A stretch of 64,000 nt of DNA, taken from positions 62,001-126,000 of the forward strand of contig JBEAMJ010000069.1 in the NCBI GenBank assembly GCA_041166025.1, read 5' to 3'. Shown piece by piece: positions 1-8,439 of the stretch. Position 1 is the stretch's first letter, and each line of letters starts with the position of its first letter. The notes beneath the pieces are model-generated. The model was not told the origin of the DNA. It saw only the letters and a list, made by a program, of their open reading frames with translations, and searched no databases. The stretch is from UBA7672 sp041166025 (GTDB lineage Bacteria > Pseudomonadota > Alphaproteobacteria > Caulobacterales > Hyphomonadaceae). A program made the position numbers and the translations under genes.

Positions 1-429
1 GGCATGACACGCGAGATCATCCTCTCGCCGCTCGGCCTGCCGTGCACGGCGCCACCCTGGGGCGTAATCGCCGGCGTCGATATCGCGAAGGGCGAGATTG
101 TGTGGCGCCGTGTGCTGGGTACGACGCGCGATGTTGCGCCCATGGGCGTCGAACTGGCGACCGGCATGCCCAATCTCGGCGGACCAGCGATCACGGGCGG
201 TGGACTGGTTTTCATCTCCGCGGCGTTCGACAGCTATCTTCGCGCCCTGGATGTCGAGACCGGCAAGGAGATATGGAAGACCCGCCTTCCGGCATCATCG
301 GTCGCCACGCCGATGACCTATGTCTGGCAGGGACGGCAGTATGTGGTCGTGGCAGCCGGCGGCTACAGCAATTTCGACAGCCGCATGGGCGACCATGTCG
401 TTGCTTTCGCGTTGCCGGAACAGCCATGA
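1..429 (+). CDS. PQQ-dependent membrane dehydrogenase, C-terminal fragment (glucose/quinate/shikimate type)
   Basis: The 5' part lies outside the window; about 142 codons of the C-terminus are visible. The remaining sequence shows quinoprotein beta-propeller features: two W-motif-like blades (GVDIAKGEIVW and DVETGKEIWK), an LGGPAITGGGLVF strand pair, and the family-typical ending with GRQYVVVAAGGYS and GDHVVAFALP. Such enzymes oxidise sugars or polyols in the periplasm and pass electrons to ubiquinone. Which substrate is used cannot be told from this fragment. The stop codon overlaps the start of the next gene (ATGA), suggesting co-transcription although the functions look unrelated. Confidence 0.85.
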   Translation, partial: GMTREIILSPLGLPCTAPPWGVIAGVDIAKGEIVWRRVLGTTRDVAPMGVELATGMPNLGGPAITGGGLVFISAAFDSYLRALDVETGKEIWKTRLPASSVATPMTYVWQGRQYVVVAAGGYSNFDSRMGDHVVAFALPEQP

Positions 430-800
430 CGCTGGACAGCGCTGAGTCTCTTCCATGGACGCGCCACGGCAAGGTGCGCGCGCGCCTCGAGAGGGACGGC
501 GCGCTCGAAATCGCCGTTGATGGGCTGACGACACAGGCAAAGTACTACAAGCCGTTGCTCAGGGACTTTTTCCGGCTCCACTTCAAGGTGCGGCCGCGCT
601 GGGGCGACTGGTCGGCGCATATCGCGATGGAGTTCACGGGCGAGCCGCCGCACATGGACCTCGACAATCTCGCCAAGGCGATGCTCGACAGCGCGGTGGG
701 AGCGGCGTTTCATGACGATAGCCAGGTGGCGCGTCTGCTGGTGGAGCGCCGCGTCGGTGAGCGTGAGGGCGTCTGGATGCGGCTTTCGCCAATGGCATAG
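426..800 (+). CDS. RusA-like Holliday junction resolvase family protein
   Basis: A 124-residue protein. The start ATG at 426 overlaps the preceding stop (ATGA), so the frame is fixed by translational coupling. The core carries the RusA signature MDLDNLAKAMLDS followed by FHDDSQV; the aspartates of DLDN and DD are the usual metal-binding acidic residues of RusA nucleases, and a lysine sits between them as in the family. RusA resolves four-way DNA junctions and is mostly found in phage-derived DNA, but no other phage gene is visible here. The coupling to a PQQ dehydrogenase is odd and may be accidental. The family assignment is fairly safe; nuclease activity is an inference. Confidence 0.75.
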   Translation: MTLDSAESLPWTRHGKVRARLERDGALEIAVDGLTTQAKYYKPLLRDFFRLHFKVRPRWGDWSAHIAMEFTGEPPHMDLDNLAKAMLDSAVGAAFHDDSQVARLLVERRVGEREGVWMRLSPMA

Positions 801-872
801 CGCCTCACCGGGATGTGCTTGCGGCAGGCTCTTGGGTGGGTCGACAGGGCATGGCCGCAGAATTAGCCTTCA

Positions 873-890
873 CGCACGCATGAGCGTGCG
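873..890. repeat. Perfect inverted repeat upstream of the first CHEGN-family gene
   Basis: Arms CGCACGC and GCGTGCG enclose ATGA, 36 bases before the ATG at 927. There is no T-tract after it, so a rho-independent terminator is unlikely; it could be a regulator site or a 5' leader hairpin. Function is unproven. Confidence 0.35.
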
Positions 891-926
891 GGACATGGAT
901 TCCGGCGCCGGCCTCGGGAGGGTTGC

Positions 927-2009
927 ATGAAACGTCTTGTCATCGGCGCATCGGTGGTTGCGACAGTATTGGCGGGCGCCATGCCGGCGGCTGCGCAGCA
1001 GGCGCCGCTGCCGCTGTTCAGCGAACTGAAGCCGTGGGACCCGGCCTACACGGCGCCGCGGACCGCGTGGGGCCAGCCGGACCTGCAGGGGACATGGTCC
1101 ACCGCAGCGCTCACCACGCTGACGCGCAATGCGCAGAATGGAACGCAGGGGATGGGCCTGGTGATCCCGCAGGAGAAGATCGACGAGATCACCGAGAACT
1201 CCTACTACAACGTTCGGTTGCGGAATGACAACCAACGCACGCCTGAGACGGCCGGCGCCGGCGATGGCAAGGGCGGCGGCGATGTGAAGGGTTACAACAA
1301 TTTCTGGATCGACCCCGGCTCGGAATACGCGAAGGTCAACGGCGAATACCGCTCGTCCTGGATTGTCTCGCCGGATAACGGACAGATCCCGTTCAATCGC
1401 GCGGGCAACGCGGCGGCCGGTTCGCGCATGACGCAGGCGCGCTCTTCGCAGAACACGGGGCCCGAAATCCGCACGCTGGGTGATCGCTGTCTTGTCTCGT
1501 TCGCCAACCAGGGCGGCCCGCCGATCACCAATGCCATGTACAACAATCATGTGCAGATCGTGCAGACGCCCGATCATGTGATGCTGCAGATCGAGATGAA
1601 CCACGATGCGCGGATCATTCGCCTCACGAAGGACGCCGACGAAGAGAAGGAGCTGCCGGCGAACATCCAGCCCTGGTTCGGCGATTCGATCGGATGGTGG
1701 GAAGGCGATACGCTGGTGGTGGAAACAAAGAACCTGCACCGGCTGCAGGCGCGCGGCCGAATTCCGCTCTCGGCCGAAGGCAAGGTGGTCGAACGCTTCC
1801 GTCGCGTCTCGGATGTCGAAATCGACTACCAGTACGACGTCATCGATCCAGTGAGCTACACGCAGACCTGGAAGGGGCAGATGCCGATGCGCCTCAGCCG
1901 CGAGCCGATTTACGAATATGCGTGCCATGAAGGCAACCACGCGCTGCCCGGCATCCTTGTCGGGATGGCGCTGGAGCTGGACACCGCTCTGGAGGCGGAT
2001 GGCGAGTAG
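927..2009 (+). CDS. Secreted protein of unknown function, CHEGN/PDLQG family, paralogue A
   Basis: A 360-residue protein with a clear signal peptide (MKRLVIGASVVATVLAG, cleavage near AAAQQ). The start at 927 has GGGAGG just upstream. Conserved blocks shared with two other genes in this window (27707-28747 and 48527-49498) are PDLQGTW, RSSWIVSPDNGQIP, NNHVQIVQTPDHVM, WWEGDTLVVETKN, ERFRR, YTQTWKGQMPM and YEYACHEGNHAL near the C-terminus. I recognise the family as widespread in Acidobacteria and Proteobacteria but know of no assigned function. The signal peptide puts it in the periplasm or outside the cell. Paralogue A is the most divergent of the three, with a glycine-rich insertion around residue 115 (GAGDGKGGGD). 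Confidence 0.8.
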   Translation: MKRLVIGASVVATVLAGAMPAAAQQAPLPLFSELKPWDPAYTAPRTAWGQPDLQGTWSTAALTTLTRNAQNGTQGMGLVIPQEKIDEITENSYYNVRLRNDNQRTPETAGAGDGKGGGDVKGYNNFWIDPGSEYAKVNGEYRSSWIVSPDNGQIPFNRAGNAAAGSRMTQARSSQNTGPEIRTLGDRCLVSFANQGGPPITNAMYNNHVQIVQTPDHVMLQIEMNHDARIIRLTKDADEEKELPANIQPWFGDSIGWWEGDTLVVETKNLHRLQARGRIPLSAEGKVVERFRRVSDVEIDYQYDVIDPVSYTQTWKGQMPMRLSREPIYEYACHEGNHALPGILVGMALELDTALEADGE

Positions 2010-2011
2010 GG

Positions 2012-2623
2012 CTACGCGCTTTTCCTCACGCCCCTCAGAAAAATCTGCACCGCGCGGCGGGCGCGCGCTTCGATCAGGTGGGGGGGCATGGTCGCGTTCG
2101 AGTCCAGCATGAGGCGGAAGCCGGAGTCCTGCATCACCATGCCGAACAGCATGGCGGAAGCTTCGTCAGGATCCTCGATGTTGTATTGCGCGCGCACAGC
2201 TGGCGAGGCGAGCCAGTTGGCGAGCAGCTCCCGCGGGAAGCCCTTGGGCTTTGATGCGCTCATCAGCTCAGGATAGCGTCGCACTTCCGAAATGATCAGG
2301 CGGGCCAGAGCCATTGATCGCGGGCTCGTGAAGTGCGTCACCATGCGCACGAGCACGCCGTAGAGTTCGAGCTCGATATCTTCGCCGGGCAGAGGCGGCG
2401 GCAGCCCCCCCATGTCGGCGACGTTCTCTATGAGGAGGGCGTGGAGCAGCTCGACCTGGCTCTTGAACTCTCGGTAGATGGTCTTCTTGGACATTCCGGC
2501 CTGCTGGGCCACCGCGTCCATGGTTGCGTGTTCGGGCAGGCCGTCGAGGAAGATCCGGCGGGCGGCGGCAAGTATCCGTTCGCGGGCAGGCAAGACCTCA
2601 GCCGCTTCCTGTGGAACCTGCAT
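2012..2623 (-). CDS. TetR/AcrR-family transcriptional regulator of the RND efflux operon
   Basis: A 203-residue regulator when started at the ATG at 2623 (GGGG about six bases upstream). The N-terminal helix-turn-helix is typical: RERILAAARRIFLDG, then MDAVAQQAGMSKKTIYREF, followed by an all-helical ligand-binding domain. An in-frame ATG at 2671 exists, but using it would put the perfect palindrome at 2647-2668 inside the gene, so 2623 is preferred. It is divergent from the efflux genes at 2998 and 4157, the usual arrangement for a local repressor of an RND pump. The inducing ligand is unknown. Confidence 0.85.
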   Translation of the reverse strand: MQVPQEAAEVLPARERILAAARRIFLDGLPEHATMDAVAQQAGMSKKTIYREFKSQVELLHALLIENVADMGGLPPPLPGEDIELELYGVLVRMVTHFTSPRSMALARLIISEVRRYPELMSASKPKGFPRELLANWLASPAVRAQYNIEDPDEASAMLFGMVMQDSGFRLMLDSNATMPPHLIEARARRAVQIFLRGVRKSA

Positions 2624-2997
2624 CAAAACCCCGAAGTCTTCGATTCGTGATCGCCTTAACACGATCACCATGTTTGCAGGGTATATCAGGTTGATGTAGG
2701 GAAACGCCAGAGTTTCCGAGTTTGGGCAAGATGGACCTCCCCGATACGTCCACGGCCGGCGGCCTGGAACGCCCTGTTTCGGCAGGCGACCGACCGCTCG
2801 CGACCGAAAACCGCGCAGAATCAGTGAGTCGCTCGACCAGCGCTCGACCTGACAACCTGCCGGCTGGCCGACTCGCGAAAATAATCCGACCGTGGCGTCG
2901 TGCGGCGCATTTCCCGAACGTACTAAGCACGCCATCTGCCCCCCGAGGGCTGCCGGAACCCGAAAAGACCTCCCCACCGGACGCGCAAGGACAAAAA
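2624..2997. other. Divergent control region between tetR and the RND adaptor gene
   Basis: A 374-base non-coding stretch. It holds the palindrome at 2647-2668 and an AT-richer patch around 2655-2700 that is a plausible promoter zone. An open frame runs through it into the adaptor gene, but its translation shows no recognisable domain, and the AAGGA before the ATG at 2998 marks the real start. Nothing else was recognised. Confidence 0.5.
2647..2668. promoter_or_regulatory. Candidate TetR operator
   Basis: Perfect inverted repeat: arms GTGATCG and CGATCAC separated by eight bases (CCTTAACA), centred about 35 bases upstream of the chosen tetR start at 2623. Size and position fit a TetR-family operator that would control both the regulator and the divergent efflux genes. 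The match to this particular regulator is inferred. Confidence 0.6.
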
Positions 2998-4152
2998 ATG
3001 ACAAAGCAGCGCACCACCCTGACCTCGATCGCCGCGATCGCCGGCGCGGGGACGCTCTTCCTCGGTCTTCACGCCTGCGGGCAGAAGCCGGCCCCGGCTG
3101 AAGAAGCCGCCGCGACATCCGCTGCGACGACGTCCGGCCTGCAGGCCATGCGGGTGACCCGGATCGAGTCGCGCAGCCTCGCCGAGGAGATTGACGCCAA
3201 GGGCCGGCTGGTCGTCCGTGAGGAAGCGGCGGTGGGCACGGAACTGCCTGGCTATCGCGTTGCGGCGGTCTTTGCCGATGAAGGCGACTGGGTGAAGCAG
3301 GGCCAGGCGATGGCCCGGCTGGACGATGCGCTGCTGCAGGCGCAGATCGCGCAGGCGGAAGCCTCGCTCAAGACCCAGGAAGCGGCGTTTGAATTCCAGA
3401 AGAGCCAGCTCGCACGCGCCGAGGCGCTGGTCGCAGAGGGCGCCTTCTCGCGGGTCCAGCTCGAGCAGACGCGGCTGGAAACCACCAGCTCAGAAGCGCA
3501 GCTTGCGGTCTCACGCGCTGCCCTCAACGAGATGAAGGTGCGGCAGGCCCGCATGACGATGCGGGCGCCGGTCTCGGGAATGGTGCTGCAACGTTCAATT
3601 CGTCCCGGCGAGATTTCCGGCGGCGCCGCGGGGCCATATTTCCGGATTTCGCGTGATGGCCTGATCGAGCTGGATGCTGAGCTTTCGGATTCCAAGCTGT
3701 CGATGGTCAAGGTCGGCGAGCGCGTGGATGTCACCCTGCCGAGCGGACGAACGATTGCGGGCAAGATCCGCTTTGTCTCGCCACGCGTCGACGTGGCTTC
3801 GGGCCTCGGTCGCGCCCGCGTCGAGCTGCCATTCGACAAGGAACTGCGGCCCGGCGGCTTCGCTCAGGCCCGGTTCAACGGCGCGGCTACGGGCGCGTTG
3901 AGCGTGCTGGCCAGCGCCATTCGCTATGAGTCGGGAGGTCCTGCGCTCATGGTCGTCGATGACGCCAACAAAGTCAGCCGCGTGCCGGTCAAGCTGGGCG
4001 AACGCATGGGCGACTATGTGCAACTGCTCGAGAGCCCGCCTGCCGGGACGCGCGTGCTGGAAACCGGTTCCGCGTTCACCCTGGATGGCGACGTGATCAA
4101 TCCGGTCGAGGAGGCAGCGGCCCCCGCGCCGGCGACGTCGGAAGGAAATTAG
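2998..4152 (+). CDS. RND efflux periplasmic adaptor (membrane fusion) lipoprotein
   Basis: A 384-residue protein with an N-terminal signal ending in a lipobox (GLHAC, Cys about residue 27), so it is probably anchored as a lipoprotein. It shows the adaptor plan: a biotinyl-lipoyl-like half (GYRVAAVFADEGDWVKQGQ), a coiled-coil hairpin (LLQAQIAQAEASLKTQEAA onward, about residues 110-180), the second lipoyl half (MTMRAPVSGMVLQRSIRPGE), then a beta-barrel. The start at 2998 is preceded by AAGGA. It ends four bases before the pump gene, so the two form an operon. It should link the inner-membrane pump to an outer-membrane channel; no TolC-like gene is present here. Confidence 0.93.
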   Translation: MTKQRTTLTSIAAIAGAGTLFLGLHACGQKPAPAEEAAATSAATTSGLQAMRVTRIESRSLAEEIDAKGRLVVREEAAVGTELPGYRVAAVFADEGDWVKQGQAMARLDDALLQAQIAQAEASLKTQEAAFEFQKSQLARAEALVAEGAFSRVQLEQTRLETTSSEAQLAVSRAALNEMKVRQARMTMRAPVSGMVLQRSIRPGEISGGAAGPYFRISRDGLIELDAELSDSKLSMVKVGERVDVTLPSGRTIAGKIRFVSPRVDVASGLGRARVELPFDKELRPGGFAQARFNGAATGALSVLASAIRYESGGPALMVVDDANKVSRVPVKLGERMGDYVQLLESPPAGTRVLETGSAFTLDGDVINPVEEAAAPAPATSEGN

Positions 4153-4156
4153 TCCC

Positions 4157-7100
4157 ATGAACCTTCCGATTTCCAGCTGGGCGATCCGCAACCCGATCCC
4201 CGTCATCGTGGTGTTCACCCTGCTCACCATCGCGGGGCTGTTCTCCTATTCGCGGCTGCCGGTGAAGCAGTTCCCGAACATCTCCTTCCCCATGGTGCAG
4301 GTCATCGTCGTGCAGGATGGGGCAGCCGCCTCCGAGATGGAGAACCAGGTCACGCGCCTGGTCGAGAACGCGGTGGCCAGCCTGCCGGGGATCGAGCAGC
4401 TTGCCTCGAACGTGCAGCTTGGCGTGTCGGCTACACAGATCCAGTTCGCCATCGGCTCGAACCTGCAGAAGATGAAGGACGACGTGCGCTCGCGCGTCGA
4501 CGCCATCCGCATCGATCTGCCTGCAGGTATCGAGCCGCCCCGTGTCGAGGCGCTGGATTTCACCGGCGGCACGCTGATGACGTTTGCCGTGTCGAACCCG
4601 GCGCTGTCGGCCACCGACTTGTCCTGGTTCATTGACGACACAATCGCGCGTCGTCTGCAGTCTGTCCCGGGCGTCGGCCAGGTGCAGCGCGTCGGCGGCG
4701 TCAGTCGCGAGATCAACGTCACGCTAGACCCTGCGCGCATGGCCTCGCTCAACCTCACCGCCGCCCAGGTCAACCAGGCGCTGAACGCCTACTACCGCAA
4801 TTATGGCGGCGGCCGCACAGATATCGGCGGGGCAGAATCCACCGTCCGCGTTCTTGGCGAGACCGAAACGGTCGAAGACCTGCGCAATCTCACCATACCG
4901 CTTTTCAGCGGCGGTTACGCCAAGCTGTCCGACATCGCCTCGGTGGGCGATGGGGCCGGCGAGGCCCGGGGCTTTGCGCGGCTCAACGGCCGGCCTGTGG
5001 CGGGCTTCAACATCGTCAAGGTCGACACCGCTTCCGAGGTGGATGTCGAGCGCGGCGTGCTGGCCGCGATCGCCGATCTTGAGGCCGGAAACAGCGGACT
5101 TGAAGTCACCAAGATCTTCTCGTTGACGGACGACACGAAGGCCAATTTTCACGCCACCGAGATGGTGCTGATCGAAGGCATGCTGCTGGCGGCGCTCGTC
5201 GTCTTCCTGTTCCTGCGCGATTGGCGCGCCACGGTGATCGCCGCCGTCGCAATGCCGCTGTCGCTGATACCCACCTTCTTCTTCATATCGCTGCTCGGCT
5301 TCTCGCTGAACGTCGTGACGCTACTCGCACTGACCCTGGTCATCGGCATTCTTGTCGACGATGCGATCGTCGAGATCGAGAACATCCAGAAGCGAACGCT
5401 CGCCGGCTACACGCCCTTCCGCGCCGCCATGGAAGGGGCCGATGCGATCGGCCTCGCCGTGCTGGCGACCACCGCCTCGATCGTGGTGGTGTTCCTGCCG
5501 ACCTCGTTCATGGGCGGCATGTCGGGCCAGTTCTTCATCGAGTTCGGCATTACGGTCTCGGTGGCGGTGACGTTCTCCCTCCTGGTCGCGCGTTTCGTTT
5601 CCCCATTGATGGCGGCCTATTTCCTCAAGCCGTCGAAAAAGGGACATCGCGATGTGCGCAAGCTGCCGGCCTTCTACGAGAAGACGCTGGCCTGGGCGCT
5701 CAAACACCGGCTGATGGCCTCCGCCGTGGGCGGTGCGTCCTTCTTCGGCGCCATCGCTGTTGCCGGCATGCTGCCGACGGGATTCATCCCGACGGAAGAT
5801 CCCGGCTACATCCAGTTTTCGATCGAGGCGCCGCCGGGAACGACCATCGAGAAGATGGAGCAGGCGACCCAGCAGCTGAACGGCATGCTTCAGGAGTTCC
5901 CCGACACCGAAGATGTCTTCATCAATGTCGGTTCAACCGGCGCCAATGGCGACATTACGCAGGGCTTTGCAACCCTCGTCATGCGCGAAGGCCACAAGCT
6001 CAAGACAGAAGAACTGAAGCAGGAGATTCGCCCGCGTCTGAGCGAAATCGCCGACGTTCGTGTCACGGCGATGATGACAGGCGGCGGGCCGAGCGGCTCG
6101 GACGTCAATATCATCCTGTCGTCGGAAAACACCGAGGCGCTGGAGAAGGCGCAGCTCGACCTGCTTTACGAAATGCGGAACATGCCGGAGGTGAGTAATC
6201 CGCGCCTGTTCCCATCAGCGCCTGGGCCTGAGCTGATCATTCGTCCGCGCGCTGCAGAGGCGGCGCGTCTCAATGTCGGCACCGACGACATTGCAGCTGT
6301 CGCCCGCATCGCAACCACTGGCGACATCGAGGCCAACACGCCGAAATTCTCTGAAGGCAAACGGCGCCTGCCGATCCGCGTCCGCCTGCCGGACGAGGTG
6401 CGCACCGACCTTGCCAAGCTGGCCGAGCTGCGCGTGCCTGCGCGCGACGGGACGTCGACCACGCTGGGCGCCGTCGCCGACATTTACTACGAGCAGGGGC
6501 CAAGCAAGATCACGCGGCTTTCGCGTGAGCGCCGCGCGTCGGTCGAAGCCGACTTCTCACCTGACATTACGTCTGGCCAGGTCAACGAGGCGGTCGAGAA
6601 CACCAAGACCATGCAGAACCTCCCGCCCGGCGTTCAGCGTGCGCGCATCGGCAACGATCAGGCGGAAGCCCAGATGTTTGGCGGCATTGTCATCGCCCTG
6701 CTGTCGGGCGTCGCGCTGATCTACTCGGTGATGGTGCTGCTGTTCAAATCGGTGTTCAAGCCGATCACCATCCTGGCGTCGTTGCCCTTGTCGTTCTCGG
6801 GCGCATTCCTCGCCCTCTTGATCTGCAGCATGGAAATTTCGATGCCGGTCATGATTGGCTGTGTGCTGCTGCTCGGTATCGCTGCGAAGAACGCCATCCT
6901 GCTTGTCGAGTTCGCTATCGAAGCCCAGCAGCGCGGCAAGAACACCTATGACGCGCTGTTCGAGGCCTGCCGCGAGCGGGCCCGGCCGATCGTGATGACA
7001 ACAGTCGCCATGTCGGCGGGCATGCTGCCGGTCGCGATCGGGCTGGGCGAGGGTGCCGGGTTCCGCCAGCCGATGGCGGTGGCCGTGATCGGCGGCCTCA

Positions 7101-7282
7101 TCTCCTCGACCGTGCTGTCGCTGGTGCTGGTGCCTGTGGTCTACTCCCTTATCGACCAGTTTGAACGCTGGCTCGGACCGTGGGCGGCAAAGCTCGCGAC
7201 GAACCGGACGCCGGAGGACGAGGTGCTGCTTCGCGGCAAACGCGCCCACGAGCCGGAATCACCCGGCACGCCGGCGGAGTAG
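4157..7282 (+). CDS. RND multidrug efflux permease (HAE1/AcrB family)
   Basis: A 1041-residue inner-membrane pump of full family length. The N-terminus is typical (SSWAIRNPIPVIVVFTLLTIAG) and the proton-relay aspartate pair is in TM4 (LVDDAIVEIENIQKR). The two large periplasmic loops follow TM1 and TM7, and the second membrane half ends with GAGFRQPMAVAVIGGL. The start lies four bases after the adaptor stop, showing a two-gene operon. The tetR at 2012-2623 is the probable repressor. The sequence alone does not reveal the substrates; drugs, solvents or fatty acids are usual for the family. No outer-membrane factor is encoded nearby. Confidence 0.95.
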   Translation: MNLPISSWAIRNPIPVIVVFTLLTIAGLFSYSRLPVKQFPNISFPMVQVIVVQDGAAASEMENQVTRLVENAVASLPGIEQLASNVQLGVSATQIQFAIGSNLQKMKDDVRSRVDAIRIDLPAGIEPPRVEALDFTGGTLMTFAVSNPALSATDLSWFIDDTIARRLQSVPGVGQVQRVGGVSREINVTLDPARMASLNLTAAQVNQALNAYYRNYGGGRTDIGGAESTVRVLGETETVEDLRNLTIPLFSGGYAKLSDIASVGDGAGEARGFARLNGRPVAGFNIVKVDTASEVDVERGVLAAIADLEAGNSGLEVTKIFSLTDDTKANFHATEMVLIEGMLLAALVVFLFLRDWRATVIAAVAMPLSLIPTFFFISLLGFSLNVVTLLALTLVIGILVDDAIVEIENIQKRTLAGYTPFRAAMEGADAIGLAVLATTASIVVVFLPTSFMGGMSGQFFIEFGITVSVAVTFSLLVARFVSPLMAAYFLKPSKKGHRDVRKLPAFYEKTLAWALKHRLMASAVGGASFFGAIAVAGMLPTGFIPTEDPGYIQFSIEAPPGTTIEKMEQATQQLNGMLQEFPDTEDVFINVGSTGANGDITQGFATLVMREGHKLKTEELKQEIRPRLSEIADVRVTAMMTGGGPSGSDVNIILSSENTEALEKAQLDLLYEMRNMPEVSNPRLFPSAPGPELIIRPRAAEAARLNVGTDDIAAVARIATTGDIEANTPKFSEGKRRLPIRVRLPDEVRTDLAKLAELRVPARDGTSTTLGAVADIYYEQGPSKITRLSRERRASVEADFSPDITSGQVNEAVENTKTMQNLPPGVQRARIGNDQAEAQMFGGIVIALLSGVALIYSVMVLLFKSVFKPITILASLPLSFSGAFLALLICSMEISMPVMIGCVLLLGIAAKNAILLVEFAIEAQQRGKNTYDALFEACRERARPIVMTTVAMSAGMLPVAIGLGEGAGFRQPMAVAVIGGLISSTVLSLVLVPVVYSLIDQFERWLGPWAAKLATNRTPEDEVLLRGKRAHEPESPGTPAE

Positions 7283-7304
7283 CTGCGCTTCGGCCAAGCC
7301 TCGA

Positions 7305-7649
7305 TCAGGTCTTCACGAACTGGAGGCCGGCGGCGCCGCGCGTCTGCCAGATAACGTACGCCCAGGTCTTGAGCCGCAGTGTCGGTTCCGACAGCAGGAC
7401 ACGATCCGGCATCTGGATGTCGCGCATGAACTCGACGCGTGCGCCTGTGTCGCTGACATTCTTGACGACGACGTCGACGCGCTCGCCCGTGATGAAAGCG
7501 AGGCTGGCGGCCTTGAAGGTTGGCTTGCGCTCGGCGCGCTTTTCGCCTGGAGCGACGGAGGAATAGTTCACCTCCTCGGCCGGCACGCTCGCGATGTTGC
7601 GCATGCGCTGCGCAAGCGGGTCAGGCTTGTCCGGCGTCTTCTTGAACAT
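7305..7649 (-). CDS. PilZ-like domain protein
   Basis: About 114 residues from the ATG at 7649. A weak TTG 18 bases upstream (with GGGGTGG before it) is an alternative start. The C-terminal half resembles a PilZ domain, with the strand motif NVSDTGARVEF giving the [DN]xSxxG signature that contacts cyclic di-GMP. The arginine-rich RxxxR partner motif is only partly present (AERKPTFK), so nucleotide binding is uncertain. It is a single-domain protein with no membrane segment. It lies convergent to the efflux operon and apparently on its own. PilZ proteins often tune motility or envelope functions. Confidence 0.6.
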   Translation of the reverse strand: MFKKTPDKPDPLAQRMRNIASVPAEEVNYSSVAPGEKRAERKPTFKAASLAFITGERVDVVVKNVSDTGARVEFMRDIQMPDRVLLSEPTLRLKTWAYVIWQTRGAAGLQFVKT

Positions 7650-7832
7650 CGCGCGCTGTTCATTCAAACCACCCCGCACACCATGCTGGGCAGGCCCTTT
7701 TACAAAATAGTTGCTACCAGAGTGTACACGATCGGGCCGTCCCCAATCGCCCTCACAGGTTAACGCGAGCACCGCGGGCGCGTGGAACGCCGGCCTAACC
7801 ACATGTCCGTGGGGTGAGGGCGGGTCGTCCGA

Positions 7833-8402
7833 TCAGACCGCCTTCAGGTCGGGATCCACGGATTGACCATCTTCCACCTGTATGCCGAAGGAATTCAGGA
7901 TCATCGCGACCTGCGTGTACTGGCCGACGGTGAAGACGAGATCCATGCACTGTCGCTCGCTGTAGTGCCTCGCCAGCTCTGCCCAAACTGGGCTGGATAC
8001 AAAGTGGTCGCGATTGAGGTCGTCGACCGCGCCAAGCAGTGCGCGCTCAGAAGCGCTCCAGCCCTGGGCGCCGGGCCCCAGCTTGATTCGCGCGATCTCA
8101 GCGGCCTCGAGCCCCGATTCGAGGCCGATGCGATGGTGCTGCGTCCACTCATAACCGGATTTGCACAGCCAACCGACGCGCAGGATGGCGATCTCGCGGT
8201 CGCGGGGCGAGAGGGAGTTGCGCGACATCACATAGCCGCCCCACCATGAGAAGGCGCGGAAGGCATCGGGTGCGCGGACCAGCGTGCGGAAGATGTTGAG
8301 GATCGAGCCGTCCTTCTGTCGCGACTTGGCAAGGCGCTCGACCTGCTCGGCTGTGAGTTCGGCATCAGACAGCGGGGTGATGCGGGGGGCGAGGAGGCGC
8401 AT
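7833..8402 (-). CDS. Carboxymuconolactone decarboxylase-family protein
   Basis: A 189-residue protein. The start at 8402 is fixed by AAGGAG seven bases upstream. The all-alpha CMD fold is indicated by LSPRDREIAILRVGWLCKSGYEWTQHHRIG, with the YEW-x-x-H pattern of the CMD/AhpD-like group. It lacks the CxxC of redox-active AhpD, so a thiol peroxidase role is unlikely. It is the last gene of a minus-strand operon after a TetR regulator and a truncated acyl-CoA ligase. Such CMD proteins are common next to lipid or aromatic degradation genes, but the substrate is unknown. Confidence 0.8.
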   Translation of the reverse strand: MRLLAPRITPLSDAELTAEQVERLAKSRQKDGSILNIFRTLVRAPDAFRAFSWWGGYVMSRNSLSPRDREIAILRVGWLCKSGYEWTQHHRIGLESGLEAAEIARIKLGPGAQGWSASERALLGAVDDLNRDHFVSSPVWAELARHYSERQCMDLVFTVGQYTQVAMILNSFGIQVEDGQSVDPDLKAV

Positions 8403-8439
8403 GGAAACTCCTTGATGGCCGCGACCGGCGCGCGGCTGC

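Noticed and set aside
870..1940. A 356-codon open frame on the minus strand opposite the first CHEGN-family gene
   Set aside because: Low-complexity Arg/His-rich translation without a ribosome site; the plus-strand frame has a signal peptide and two paralogues.
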